35,659 nt of DNA from Thermotogaceae bacterium (GTDB taxonomy: Bacteria; Thermotogota; Thermotogae; Thermotogales; Thermotogaceae), in contig WGAO01000011.1 in the NCBI GenBank assembly GCA_015489065.1, positions 1 through 35,659 on the forward strand, given 5' to 3'. The first letter of the stretch is position 1, and each line of letters begins with the position of its first letter. Below the pieces are notes generated by a model. That model was not told the DNA's origin. It saw nothing but the letters and a program-made list of their open reading frames with translations, and made no database searches. This document shows positions 28,245 to 35,659 of this stretch, piece after piece. A program made the translations under genes and the position numbers.

Positions 28245-29059
28245 AAAAAGCGAAGGAAGTAATTTTTCATTCTGTTATGATTTTTCTTGCTATTTTGTGG
28301 ATATATCCGTACTTTTGGATGTTCCTAACATCTTTTAAATTACCGGAAGAGATGTTCACAAGATTCTGGCCCACCAGATTGACTCTCGAACACTACAATT
28401 TTATCTTTCATATGTCAAAAAAGCTTCAAAGACCTTTTGTAAGAGCATTTCTGAACAGTGTATTCATATCGACTATCGTAACCTTCTCGGTGATCATTAC
28501 CGCTGCAATAATTGCCTACCCTTTGGCTAAACTTAGAATCAAAGGAAGAAACGCTGTTTTCAACTTTATAATATTTCAGATGCTTTTTCCCGGATTCATG
28601 TTCATAATCCCTCTTTTTGTCTTAGTGAAAAATCTCGGTCTTTTGAATACATATAGAGCTATGATCCTTCCGTACTTAATGAGCGCGTGGGCAGTTTTCA
28701 TGATGATACAGTCTTACAAGTCCATACCCAAAGATTACATAGAAGCCGCGAAAATAGATGGAGCCAATGTGCTCTGGATAATATTCAAAGTAATGGTGCC
28801 GCTCGCAAGGGGAACAGTGGCAATAGTGGGACTCTTTACTTTCAATGGGATATGGGATAACTTCATGTGGCCTCTCATCGTGGTTAAAGACTACAACAAG
28901 ATGCCTTTGTCCGTTCTTCTCGCTACCTTCAACCATGAATACGCCAGTTATGTCGGACCACTTTTAGCGGGAGCTGTTCTTCAGACTATACCTATGGTAT
29001 TGATATTTGTTATATTCAGAAAGCATTTTCTGCAAGGTATATCTATGTCGTTCAAATAA
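28241..29059 (+). CDS. ABC sugar transporter permease (MalG/UgpE type)
   Basis: EAA loop: IPKDYIEAAKIDGANVLWIIFKVMVPLARG; 4-bp overlap with upstream permease. Confidence 0.92.
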   Translation: MKKAKEVIFHSVMIFLAILWIYPYFWMFLTSFKLPEEMFTRFWPTRLTLEHYNFIFHMSKKLQRPFVRAFLNSVFISTIVTFSVIITAAIIAYPLAKLRIKGRNAVFNFIIFQMLFPGFMFIIPLFVLVKNLGLLNTYRAMILPYLMSAWAVFMMIQSYKSIPKDYIEAAKIDGANVLWIIFKVMVPLARGTVAIVGLFTFNGIWDNFMWPLIVVKDYNKMPLSVLLATFNHEYASYVGPLLAGAVLQTIPMVLIFVIFRKHFLQGISMSFK

Positions 29060-29072
29060 GGAGGTGTTCTAC

Positions 29073-29951
29073 TTGAGATTGGAGAGATGTCAATTCAATC
29101 CGCTGTTGTCTCCAAATCCGGATAGAATCTGGGAGAACAAGTTCGTCTTTAATCCTGCTGTGGTTTACGATGGAGATCTCTTTCATATGGTTTACAGGGC
29201 TCAGGGAAGTGATATGGTATCGCGACTCGGATACGCGGTAAGTGCAGACGGGATACATTTCAACAGACTAGAGGAGCCAGTCTTTTCACCTGAAACTGAT
29301 GATGAGTTATACGGTGTGGAAGATCCAAGGATAACCCTAATAGACGGTTGGTACTATATGCTATATACGGCATATTCGCCTTATGGAACAAGAGTCAGTC
29401 TTGCAAGAACGAAGAATTTCATAACTTGGGAAAGATTCGGGGTAGTTATACCGGATGTGGATAACAAAGACGCAGCACTTTTTCCAGAGAAAATCAGTGG
29501 AAAGTATGTAATGCTTCATAGAATACATCCCGACATATGGCTTGCTTTTTCCGATGATCTCATTCATTGGGATGATTTCGTTAAGATCGCATCACCTCGA
29601 AATGACATGTGGGATGACTTGAAAATAGGCGCTGGAGCTCCTCCAATAAAGACAGAGTATGGTTGGCTTCTTCTGTACCATGGGGTTAAGAAGAAAAGAA
29701 GGCCAATCTACATGCTTGGATTTATGCTTCTTGACTTAGAAGATCCAAGGAAGGTTTTGAAGAGGTCAGACGAGCCGATACTCAAGCCTGAACTTCCCTG
29801 GGAAAAATTCGGCGGGGTTCCAAATGTGGTGTTCTCAGATGCTATGATTGAGTTTGAGGAAGAGTACTATGTGTACTACGGAGCCGCGGATAATCACATA
29901 GCTTTGGCAAAGATTTCAAAAGAGGAGGTTTATAAATGGATAAAAGAATAG
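29073..29951 (+). CDS. GH130-family glycosidase/phosphorylase (beta-mannoside active family)
   Basis: NPAVVYDGDLFHMVYRAQGSDMVSRLGYAVSADGIHF, VEDPRITLIDGWYYMLYTAY, DAALFPEKISGKYVMLHR, LKIGAGAPPIKTEYGWLLLYHGV, YYVYYGAADNHIALA; TTG start at 29073 after AAGGAGGTG. Confidence 0.88.
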   Translation: MRLERCQFNPLLSPNPDRIWENKFVFNPAVVYDGDLFHMVYRAQGSDMVSRLGYAVSADGIHFNRLEEPVFSPETDDELYGVEDPRITLIDGWYYMLYTAYSPYGTRVSLARTKNFITWERFGVVIPDVDNKDAALFPEKISGKYVMLHRIHPDIWLAFSDDLIHWDDFVKIASPRNDMWDDLKIGAGAPPIKTEYGWLLLYHGVKKKRRPIYMLGFMLLDLEDPRKVLKRSDEPILKPELPWEKFGGVPNVVFSDAMIEFEEEYYVYYGAADNHIALAKISKEEVYKWIKE

Positions 29952-31261
29952 AAGTTTTAGAGAGATTTATATTCGATAAGATGAGCGAGACGAAACTTCC
30001 AAGCCTTTCGATAGCTATTGTAAAAAGGGGAAAGGTGATCTATTCGAGGGCTTTTGGATACGCCGATATAGAATCGAAAAAACCGGCGGATGAGGAGACG
30101 CTTTATGGAATAGGATCCGTGAGTAAATCATTTACTTGCCTTTCAATTATGAAATTACAGGAGCTTGGAAAGCTCTCAGTCGATGATCCTGTTTCAAAGT
30201 ACCTTCCGATCGATCTGGAGGTGACGATATCACAACTTATGTCTCACTCTTCTGGAATTCCAGGACTTGGATACGCAGAGGCTCTCATAAGAGAGCAGAT
30301 ATCTCCAGCCAAGTTCTGGCTTCCAATAGCAGAAAAAGAAGATTTGCTCATCTTTATGAAAGATGTGAAAGATTGGCATCTTTTCGAATCTGGAAAAAGG
30401 TGGTTCTATTTAAATGAAGGATATGAGCTTTTAGAGATGGTTGTGGAGAAAGTGAGCGGTGTGGACTTTAAGACATTCATTAGAGAAGTTATTTTCGAGC
30501 CTCTGGATTTGAAATGCTCTTTTCTTGAAGATCAAAATGAAAGGCTTGCATCTCCATACTATCCAAGTGAAGGAATCATAAAAAAGTCCAGTCTTCCAGG
30601 AGGTCCAATGAACGGAGCCGGGGGCATAGCGTGTTCGGCGAAAGACCTGTCCCTTTACGGATACATGTACGCATCGAAAAATGAGAGAGTCGTTTCTAAA
30701 AAGAGCTTGATGGAAATGGAGAAAGCTCGCGTGAGAATACCACACGAAATACCCTATGGCGACCACTACTACGGCTACGGGCTTATGACAATTAGCGATT
30801 TCTTTGGAAAGAAGCTAGTAGAACACGGAGGATCTGTTCTAGTTTACACCGCAGAGATGCTCTACTCAACAGAAGATGATGTGTCGATAGCAGTCCTTGC
30901 AAACTCAAGTGGGTATTCCATGAAAAATATTGCTCTCTATGCGCTTGCAACATTAGTTGATATAGACCTGGAGGAGTTACCTTTTGTAAAAAGAGATAAG
31001 ATTTATTCAAAATTCGAAGGGGAATATAAAACTTACAAATCCACCATAAAAGCTAAGGTATCAAGGCAGGGAGATTTTCTGAAAATTATCATGTTTGAAG
31101 ATTTAGAGCCTTATGAAGTTATACTCGTCCCGGAAAAGCTTGAAGAAAATTCCTCCGTATTTTACACGCTAACCTCAGATTCCAAACTTCCCGTGTATTT
31201 TGAAACGCATAACGGAAAGACTATCATGATATACGAAAGGTACGTTTTTGAAAAAAGTTAG
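29936..31261 (+). CDS. Class C beta-lactamase/PBP4*-fold serine hydrolase, no signal peptide, C-terminal extension
   Basis: SVSKSF (SxxK), YLNEGYELLEMVVEKVSG (YxN), EHGGSVLVYTAEML (HGG-like); LMSHSSGIPG; about 85-aa C-terminal domain that looks lipocalin-like. Confidence 0.88.
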   Translation: MDKRIEVLERFIFDKMSETKLPSLSIAIVKRGKVIYSRAFGYADIESKKPADEETLYGIGSVSKSFTCLSIMKLQELGKLSVDDPVSKYLPIDLEVTISQLMSHSSGIPGLGYAEALIREQISPAKFWLPIAEKEDLLIFMKDVKDWHLFESGKRWFYLNEGYELLEMVVEKVSGVDFKTFIREVIFEPLDLKCSFLEDQNERLASPYYPSEGIIKKSSLPGGPMNGAGGIACSAKDLSLYGYMYASKNERVVSKKSLMEMEKARVRIPHEIPYGDHYYGYGLMTISDFFGKKLVEHGGSVLVYTAEMLYSTEDDVSIAVLANSSGYSMKNIALYALATLVDIDLEELPFVKRDKIYSKFEGEYKTYKSTIKAKVSRQGDFLKIIMFEDLEPYEVILVPEKLEENSSVFYTLTSDSKLPVYFETHNGKTIMIYERYVFEKS

Positions 31262-31403
31262 ATGGCTGCTGTGCTTCTACGATTGCACTTTTCATATCTT
31301 GTCGTGCTGAAGTTATCCTAAATCTATCGCCTCTCAAGAGTGCCTATCGCTTCTAAAAGAGACAAACTATCTCGACAGGATTTCTTGTTTTGTGATGCCG
31401 GAA

Positions 31404-31434
31404 GAGCCTTACTTTAAGGCTCGTTATTTGTTTT
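31404..31434 (+). terminator. Terminator-like hairpin in the non-coding segment
   Basis: GAGCCTTA-CTT-TAAGGCTC followed by GTTATTTGTTTT; 142 bp downstream of the serine hydrolase stop. Confidence 0.4.
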
Positions 31435-31514
31435 GAGCACCGTATTTCGGCACGATTTTCTTGTGGGGTTTCTCTTAGAGAAGCGCACAATGCTGATAAG
31501 TCTGGATTTACTAT

Positions 31515-31540
31515 TGTCGTAAAATTGACATTTTACGACA
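31515..31540. repeat. Perfect 11-bp inverted repeat (TGTCGTAAAAT-TGAC-ATTTTACGACA)
   Basis: Read directly in sequence; lies in the middle of the ORF-free segment 31262-31796. Confidence 0.85.
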
Positions 31541-31796
31541 TCATTTAAAATCAATGCGAAAACTCTCCATAGAGCGAGAAAACAGAGCGAAATCAGCGTT
31601 GTAAAAAGAATCTTCTGAGGAAAATTTCTGGCATCAAGAGATTTCCCCCTGGTTTATGGCGTGAGAGCCTTGATATAATCGTTTTGGATACCGCTCTTGT
31701 AGAGCCTCTCGAATGGGCTTGATTAAAAGCGTCTCAGATTGTTTTTTCAGCTTTCTTTAGAGACTAATTAGAGAGAGAAGAAAAGCGTTATCAAAC

Positions 31797-31828
31797 AAAA
31801 GAGACCCCTTAAGATAGGGGTCTCTTTT
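31797..31828. terminator. Bidirectional-type terminator downstream of the tRNA gene
   Basis: AAAAGAGACCCCT-TAAGAT-AGGGGTCTCTTTT; 13-bp arms giving a T tail on both strands. Confidence 0.85.
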
Positions 31829-31829
31829 C

Positions 31830-31906
<77 letters not shown>

Positions 31907-31918
31907 TCGGCGTTGTGT

Positions 31919-31947
31919 ATTATAACCCCCTTTTTTGAAGAGTTCAA
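31919..31947 (-). promoter_or_regulatory. Sigma70-type promoter of initiator tRNA (TTGAAC-N17-TATAAT)
   Basis: On minus strand TTGAAC (31942-31947), 17-nt spacer, TATAAT (31919-31924), 12 bp upstream of tRNA position 1. Confidence 0.75.
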
Positions 31948-31999
31948 GATATCAGGGAATTTGTTCGATAGGTATACTACGCTAGGAGGGAAATAGCCA

Positions 32000-32824
32000 A
32001 TGTGGATTTTATATCTTTCGATAACTCTCTTTGCTTTTTCATCGATAGAGGTTTTTTCAAAACCTTTAATGGGGATCATTGATCCTTTTCTCTTGACTTT
32101 CCTGCGTTTTTTGATAGGAGGTTCTCTTCTGATATCGATAGTTATCATAAGGCGGAAAAGAATAGATCCAAAGGATATACTATCGCTCACTATGATAGGT
32201 TCCTTGAATTCCGTTGTTTCAATGACGCTTCTTCAGCTATCTGTGAAATACTCCAATGCTTCGACAGCTGCAACACTTGTTGCTTCTAATCCCATATTTG
32301 TTCTTTTAATCCTTGCCTTTTTTAAAACGCCCATATCAAAGCGGAAAATTCTCTCCATATTTTTGGGCTTTCTGGGAATCTGGATTATCTCCATAGGCAA
32401 GGTAAAAGGTGATAGCACACTTGGGATATTACTTGGCATCGGTGCGTCGTTCACATTCGCCCTTTACACAATTTCTCTAAGGAAATACTCTTTTAAATAC
32501 TCTCCTCTCGTGTCAACCGCGTATTCCTCTTTCTTGTCTTCACTGGTATATGGAGCTTTGCTCGCAATTTTTGGAGATATAGAAATTCCTAGCCTTTCTT
32601 TCGTTCAATGGATCGATGTAATTTACCTTGGAGTTGTTGTCACCGGAATAGCCTATCTAACCTTCTTTGAAGCTATAAAGATAGTGGGGGCTCTTAAAGC
32701 AAGCATGGTGTTCTTCTTGAAGCCTGTCGTCGCTACATTGATGGCAGTTCTGATATTGGGAGAGAGTCTCACCTGGATTAAAGTAGTCGGGACTGCGATA
32801 GTGATAATTTCTCTTATGATTTAG
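32000..32824 (+). CDS. EamA/DMT-superfamily transporter
   Basis: About 10 TM segments in two EamA-like repeats; MKPxxATLMAVLILGESLTW-type motif (FFLKPVVATLMAVLILGESLTW); RBS AGGAGGG. Confidence 0.9.
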   Translation: MWILYLSITLFAFSSIEVFSKPLMGIIDPFLLTFLRFLIGGSLLISIVIIRRKRIDPKDILSLTMIGSLNSVVSMTLLQLSVKYSNASTAATLVASNPIFVLLILAFFKTPISKRKILSIFLGFLGIWIISIGKVKGDSTLGILLGIGASFTFALYTISLRKYSFKYSPLVSTAYSSFLSSLVYGALLAIFGDIEIPSLSFVQWIDVIYLGVVVTGIAYLTFFEAIKIVGALKASMVFFLKPVVATLMAVLILGESLTWIKVVGTAIVIISLMI

Positions 32825-33536
32825 ATTCGTTCTGTCTCCAGACTTCGTACATGATTATTCCAGCGCTCACAGCGACATTTAAAGACTCTACCCCGTTTTT
32901 CATTGGTATAGATATCACACCATCGCACTTCTCAAGAACGAGCCTTCTTATGCCTTTTCCTTCATTTCCAAAAACTATCCCAACGGGTTTCTTAAGGTCC
33001 ATTTTGTAATAAGTTTTTCCACCAGCTGATGCCGCATACACCCAAACGCCATGATCCTTCAGGAGATCCACAGTTCGTGCCATATTTGTCACGGTGACTA
33101 TTGGAATCCTGAAGACATATCCTGCGGAGACTTTTACAACGGCCGGTGTAACTTTCACCGATCTGTCTTTTGGAATGACAATAAAATCAGCTCCAGATGC
33201 AACCGCAGTTCTGATTATCGCACCAAAATTATGGGGATCTTGAATTCTATCCAGAAGAAGAACAAACGGATTTTCGAACTTCTCGAGGGCACCGTGGATA
33301 TCCCAATATGAAAATTCTTCAAGATCGATGACGACTCCTTGAGACTTCTCTCCGTTTACGAGATTATCGGCCTTCTTTTTACTGACGAATTTGTATGGAA
33401 TACCGGCGTTTTTCACTCTCTCGATCAGTTTGAGAAACTCCCCGGAAGGGTTTTCAAGCTCTGCAAAGTAGACCTTTTTTATTTTCATCTTGGAATCGAG
33501 TGCTTCCTTTAGTATCTTCCTCCCGTATATCCTCAC
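32814..33536 (-). CDS. rlmB: TrmH/SpoU-family 23S rRNA 2'-O-methyltransferase (RlmB-like)
   Basis: IYGRKILKEALDS; LLLDRIQDPHNFGAIIRTAVASGADFIVIP; GIVFGNEGKGIRRLVLEKCDGVISIPMKNGVESLNVAVSAGIIMYE. Confidence 0.9.
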   Translation of the reverse strand: MRIYGRKILKEALDSKMKIKKVYFAELENPSGEFLKLIERVKNAGIPYKFVSKKKADNLVNGEKSQGVVIDLEEFSYWDIHGALEKFENPFVLLLDRIQDPHNFGAIIRTAVASGADFIVIPKDRSVKVTPAVVKVSAGYVFRIPIVTVTNMARTVDLLKDHGVWVYAASAGGKTYYKMDLKKPVGIVFGNEGKGIRRLVLEKCDGVISIPMKNGVESLNVAVSAGIIMYEVWRQNESKS

Positions 33537-34765
33537 GCTTTTTCCCTCCAGATCAATTTGAAAGTACTTCCCTTTCCCAAGGTGCTTTCGACTTCTACTT
33601 TCATCCCCATTTTCTCTGCAAGTTCCTTTACAACAGAAAGACCTATACCGTGTCCCTCCCTCCTTCTGTCTCTTGATCTGTCTATTCTATAAAACTTGTC
33701 AAAGATCTTGTCTATCTCGCTTTCTGGTATTCCCTCTCCTTTATCAATGACTTTCAGACAATCTTTCTCTATCACTACTTTCACATCATCGTTTGAGTAT
33801 TTTAAAGCGTTGTCAATGAGATTTCTCAATACTATCTTCAAATAATCGCCGTTTGCCATAACTTTGGTATCTCCCACGATTTCTATTCTTCTCCCTGAAT
33901 AATTTTTCTCAAGATCTCTCACCACATCTATGACAATTTCTCTTACATCTATTTCTTCTTTTTTGAAAGGTGACTCTTTCGAGAGATCCAGGAGGTTGTC
34001 TATTATGTTTCTCATTTCATCTATGGACTTTTCTATCTCATCTACGGACTCTTTAAATAGTTCTTCATCCTTCTTTCCCCACCTTTTCAAAACTCCGATA
34101 AAACCTTTCATAGAAGATAAGGGATTCTTAAGCTCATGCGAAACATCATGAACAAACCTCTCTTGAGCTCTGTAAGCTCTTTCCAATCTATCTAGCATGC
34201 TATTCAACTCTTTAACGAGTTCGTCTATTTCATCTCCAGATCTGGAGGATTCCAACCTTCTCTCTAGACTTGATGCACTTATGCTCTTTATATCTTTCAG
34301 TATCCTTCTGAGGGGTGATAAAAAGAAATTCGCCATCACCAAAGATGTGAAGAAGGAAGCCGCAATTCCAAGAAGTGAGAATGATATAAGCTTTCTTGAC
34401 ATTGCCTGTATTCCTCTTATAGCGGGTGTTGCATAAGAGGCTGCGAAAATCTCTTTCAGGCCTATTTTCACACTTACACCTATGTAATATTCTCCATCTA
34501 CATTGTATATGCCATCTCTGTATGGAATCTTCCCAGAAATACCGAACGGATCCGATATAACCCTTCCGTTGAAGGCCAGGAACAGTTTCTTAGCACCGGG
34601 GTATATTCCTCGTCTTGCATATACTCGAACAACGGAAAGTATGTGTCTTTTATGGGAATCTATAAGAGATTTTTTCATCGTCTCATATAGCGTGAAAACC
34701 ATGCTAAGGGTTACAAGGGAGACAATTAAAGTGCTGAAAAGAGTCAGCTTCCAAGTTATCTTCAT
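33533..34765 (-). CDS. Membrane sensor histidine kinase (HAMP-HisKA-HATPase)
   Basis: FVHDVSHELKNPLSSMKGF, NLIDNALKYSNDDV, VIDKGEGIPESEIDKIFDKFYRIDRSRDRRREGHGIGLSVVKELAEKMG; start adjusted to ATG at 34765. Confidence 0.93.
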   Translation of the reverse strand: MKITWKLTLFSTLIVSLVTLSMVFTLYETMKKSLIDSHKRHILSVVRVYARRGIYPGAKKLFLAFNGRVISDPFGISGKIPYRDGIYNVDGEYYIGVSVKIGLKEIFAASYATPAIRGIQAMSRKLISFSLLGIAASFFTSLVMANFFLSPLRRILKDIKSISASSLERRLESSRSGDEIDELVKELNSMLDRLERAYRAQERFVHDVSHELKNPLSSMKGFIGVLKRWGKKDEELFKESVDEIEKSIDEMRNIIDNLLDLSKESPFKKEEIDVREIVIDVVRDLEKNYSGRRIEIVGDTKVMANGDYLKIVLRNLIDNALKYSNDDVKVVIEKDCLKVIDKGEGIPESEIDKIFDKFYRIDRSRDRRREGHGIGLSVVKELAEKMGMKVEVESTLGKGSTFKLIWREKA

Positions 34766-34794
34766 ACCGATCACCAAGATGTAGAATATCACGG

Positions 34795-35577
34795 GTGGTG
34801 GTGAAAATAGAACACGGTGTTGAAAAGTATTTGGAATATTTGAAAAATGTCAAGAGAAGAAGTGATGGAACGATAAAGCAGTACAAATCCATACTGAAAA
34901 ATTTCGAAAAATTCCCTCTCAGTGAAGAGGGATTTCATGAGTATTTAAGGTCAATTTCAAAGAATTCACCAAGGACTCAGCAGTTGAAAATAGTTGCTGT
35001 TAAGGGATATCTCAATTGGCTTTATGACAGGGGAAAAATCGAAGGAAAACGATTTTGGCTTGAAGCGGAACCACCGAAGGAGAAAGCGCTTCCGCATTAT
35101 CTGACAATGGAAGAACTCAGGAGATTTTTCGGTGTTATAGATGATCCTTATTTCAGATCGATATTTAGGCTGCTTGTAAACACAGGTATGAGAATTTCTG
35201 AGCTCTACAATATGAAAAGTTCTGACATCACTTTCACAGGTGATAGAGCAAGAATAAGAATACGCGGAAAAGGATCTAAAGAGCGAGTAGTTCAAGTGAA
35301 AAGAAAAATCGCCGAAGAAGCCATAGAAAACGGCGTTTTCGAGAAAAAAGTGAGTATTAGAACCATACAAAGAAGGATGAAAAAATACCTAAAGATTGCC
35401 GGAATAAACAAAAAACTCACTCCACACAGCTTAAGACATACATTTGCAATAATTCTCATGGAAAATGGTGTTCCTCTAAATAGAATACAAGCTATTTTGG
35501 GGCACGAGTCTATTGCTACTACATCGATTTACTTAAAGCTGTTAGCAGAGGGTGAAAGCTTGCCAGAGATAATATAA
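34795..35577 (+). CDS. Tyrosine recombinase, XerC/XerD/XerA-like
   Basis: R (LLVNTGMRISELYNM), K (IRGKGSKERVVQVK), HxxR (LTPHSLRHTFAIILME), H/W position (ILGHESIATTSIY) and Tyr nucleophile; N-terminal SAM-like core-binding domain. Confidence 0.9.
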   Translation: MVVKIEHGVEKYLEYLKNVKRRSDGTIKQYKSILKNFEKFPLSEEGFHEYLRSISKNSPRTQQLKIVAVKGYLNWLYDRGKIEGKRFWLEAEPPKEKALPHYLTMEELRRFFGVIDDPYFRSIFRLLVNTGMRISELYNMKSSDITFTGDRARIRIRGKGSKERVVQVKRKIAEEAIENGVFEKKVSIRTIQRRMKKYLKIAGINKKLTPHSLRHTFAIILMENGVPLNRIQAILGHESIATTSIYLKLLAEGESLPEII

Positions 35578-35584
35578 AAAGCAT

Positions 35585-35616
35585 ATGATCATATTTATGA
35601 TCATGAACATTATAAT
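35585..35616 (+). promoter_or_regulatory. 20-bp dyad (ATGATCATA-TT-TATGATCAT) abutting a TATAAT -10 element
   Basis: Dyad 35585-35604; TATAAT 35611-35616; RBS GGAGGTG and ATG (35648) follow. Confidence 0.55.
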
Positions 35617-35647
35617 TGCTTTGTAAAAAGTAATTTGGAGGTGTATC

Positions 35648-35659
35648 ATGTATACGATC
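35648..35659 (+). CDS. Start of next CDS, truncated by window end (MYTI...)
   Basis: ATG preceded by TTTGGAGGTG; only four codons visible, product unknown. Confidence 0.5.

Noticed and set aside
31262-31321. 19-codon hydrophobic mini-ORF (MAAVLLRLHFSYLVVLKLS) directly after the serine hydrolase stop
   Set aside because: No RBS, rather short, and no supporting homology; possible by chance.
31262-31796. CRISPR array or intact insertion sequence
   Set aside because: No regularly spaced repeats, no transposase ORF, and no convincing terminal inverted repeats at the segment borders.
34795-35577. Integron or phage integrase module
   Set aside because: Protein looks like a short chromosomal Xer recombinase; the nearby tRNA is about 3 kb away with housekeeping genes between, and no att duplication or phage genes were seen.

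Overview
35.7-kb chromosomal window that looks like a thermophilic or mesophilic Thermotogota-type bacterium (inference from gene content and style: DUF505, TM1410-like lipoprotein, many TTG/GTG starts, strong GGAGGTGATC-type RBSs). It is densely coding. Left to right: truncated SLC13/ArsB-like permease and MFS transporter (-); era-fmdB-yaaR-glnA (+); TPR protein, FakA-like DAK protein and Asp23 protein (-); tandem-domain solute-binding protein (+); GAF-HD-GYP (-); dCache-type chemoreceptor (+); a minus-strand housekeeping block DUF1015-RNase G-HPF-GlmS-HslU-HslV-CaCA exchanger-TM1410-like lipoprotein; DUF505 protein and aldo/keto reductase (+); a carbohydrate locus LacI-SBP-permease-permease-GH130-serine hydrolase (+); about 535 bp with no credible ORF but with dyads and repeats; an initiator tRNA-Met (-) with a U1.U72 mismatch; EamA transporter (+); orphan histidine kinase coupled to a TrmH/RlmB-family rRNA methyltransferase (-); a tyrosine recombinase (+) followed by a 20-bp dyad over the next promoter. 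Most promising for follow-up: the unexplained non-coding segment 31262-31796, the GH130 plus cytoplasmic serine hydrolase locus, the DUF505 multi-winged-helix-like protein, and the initiator tRNA. No CRISPR array, intact IS, prophage or rRNA was seen.
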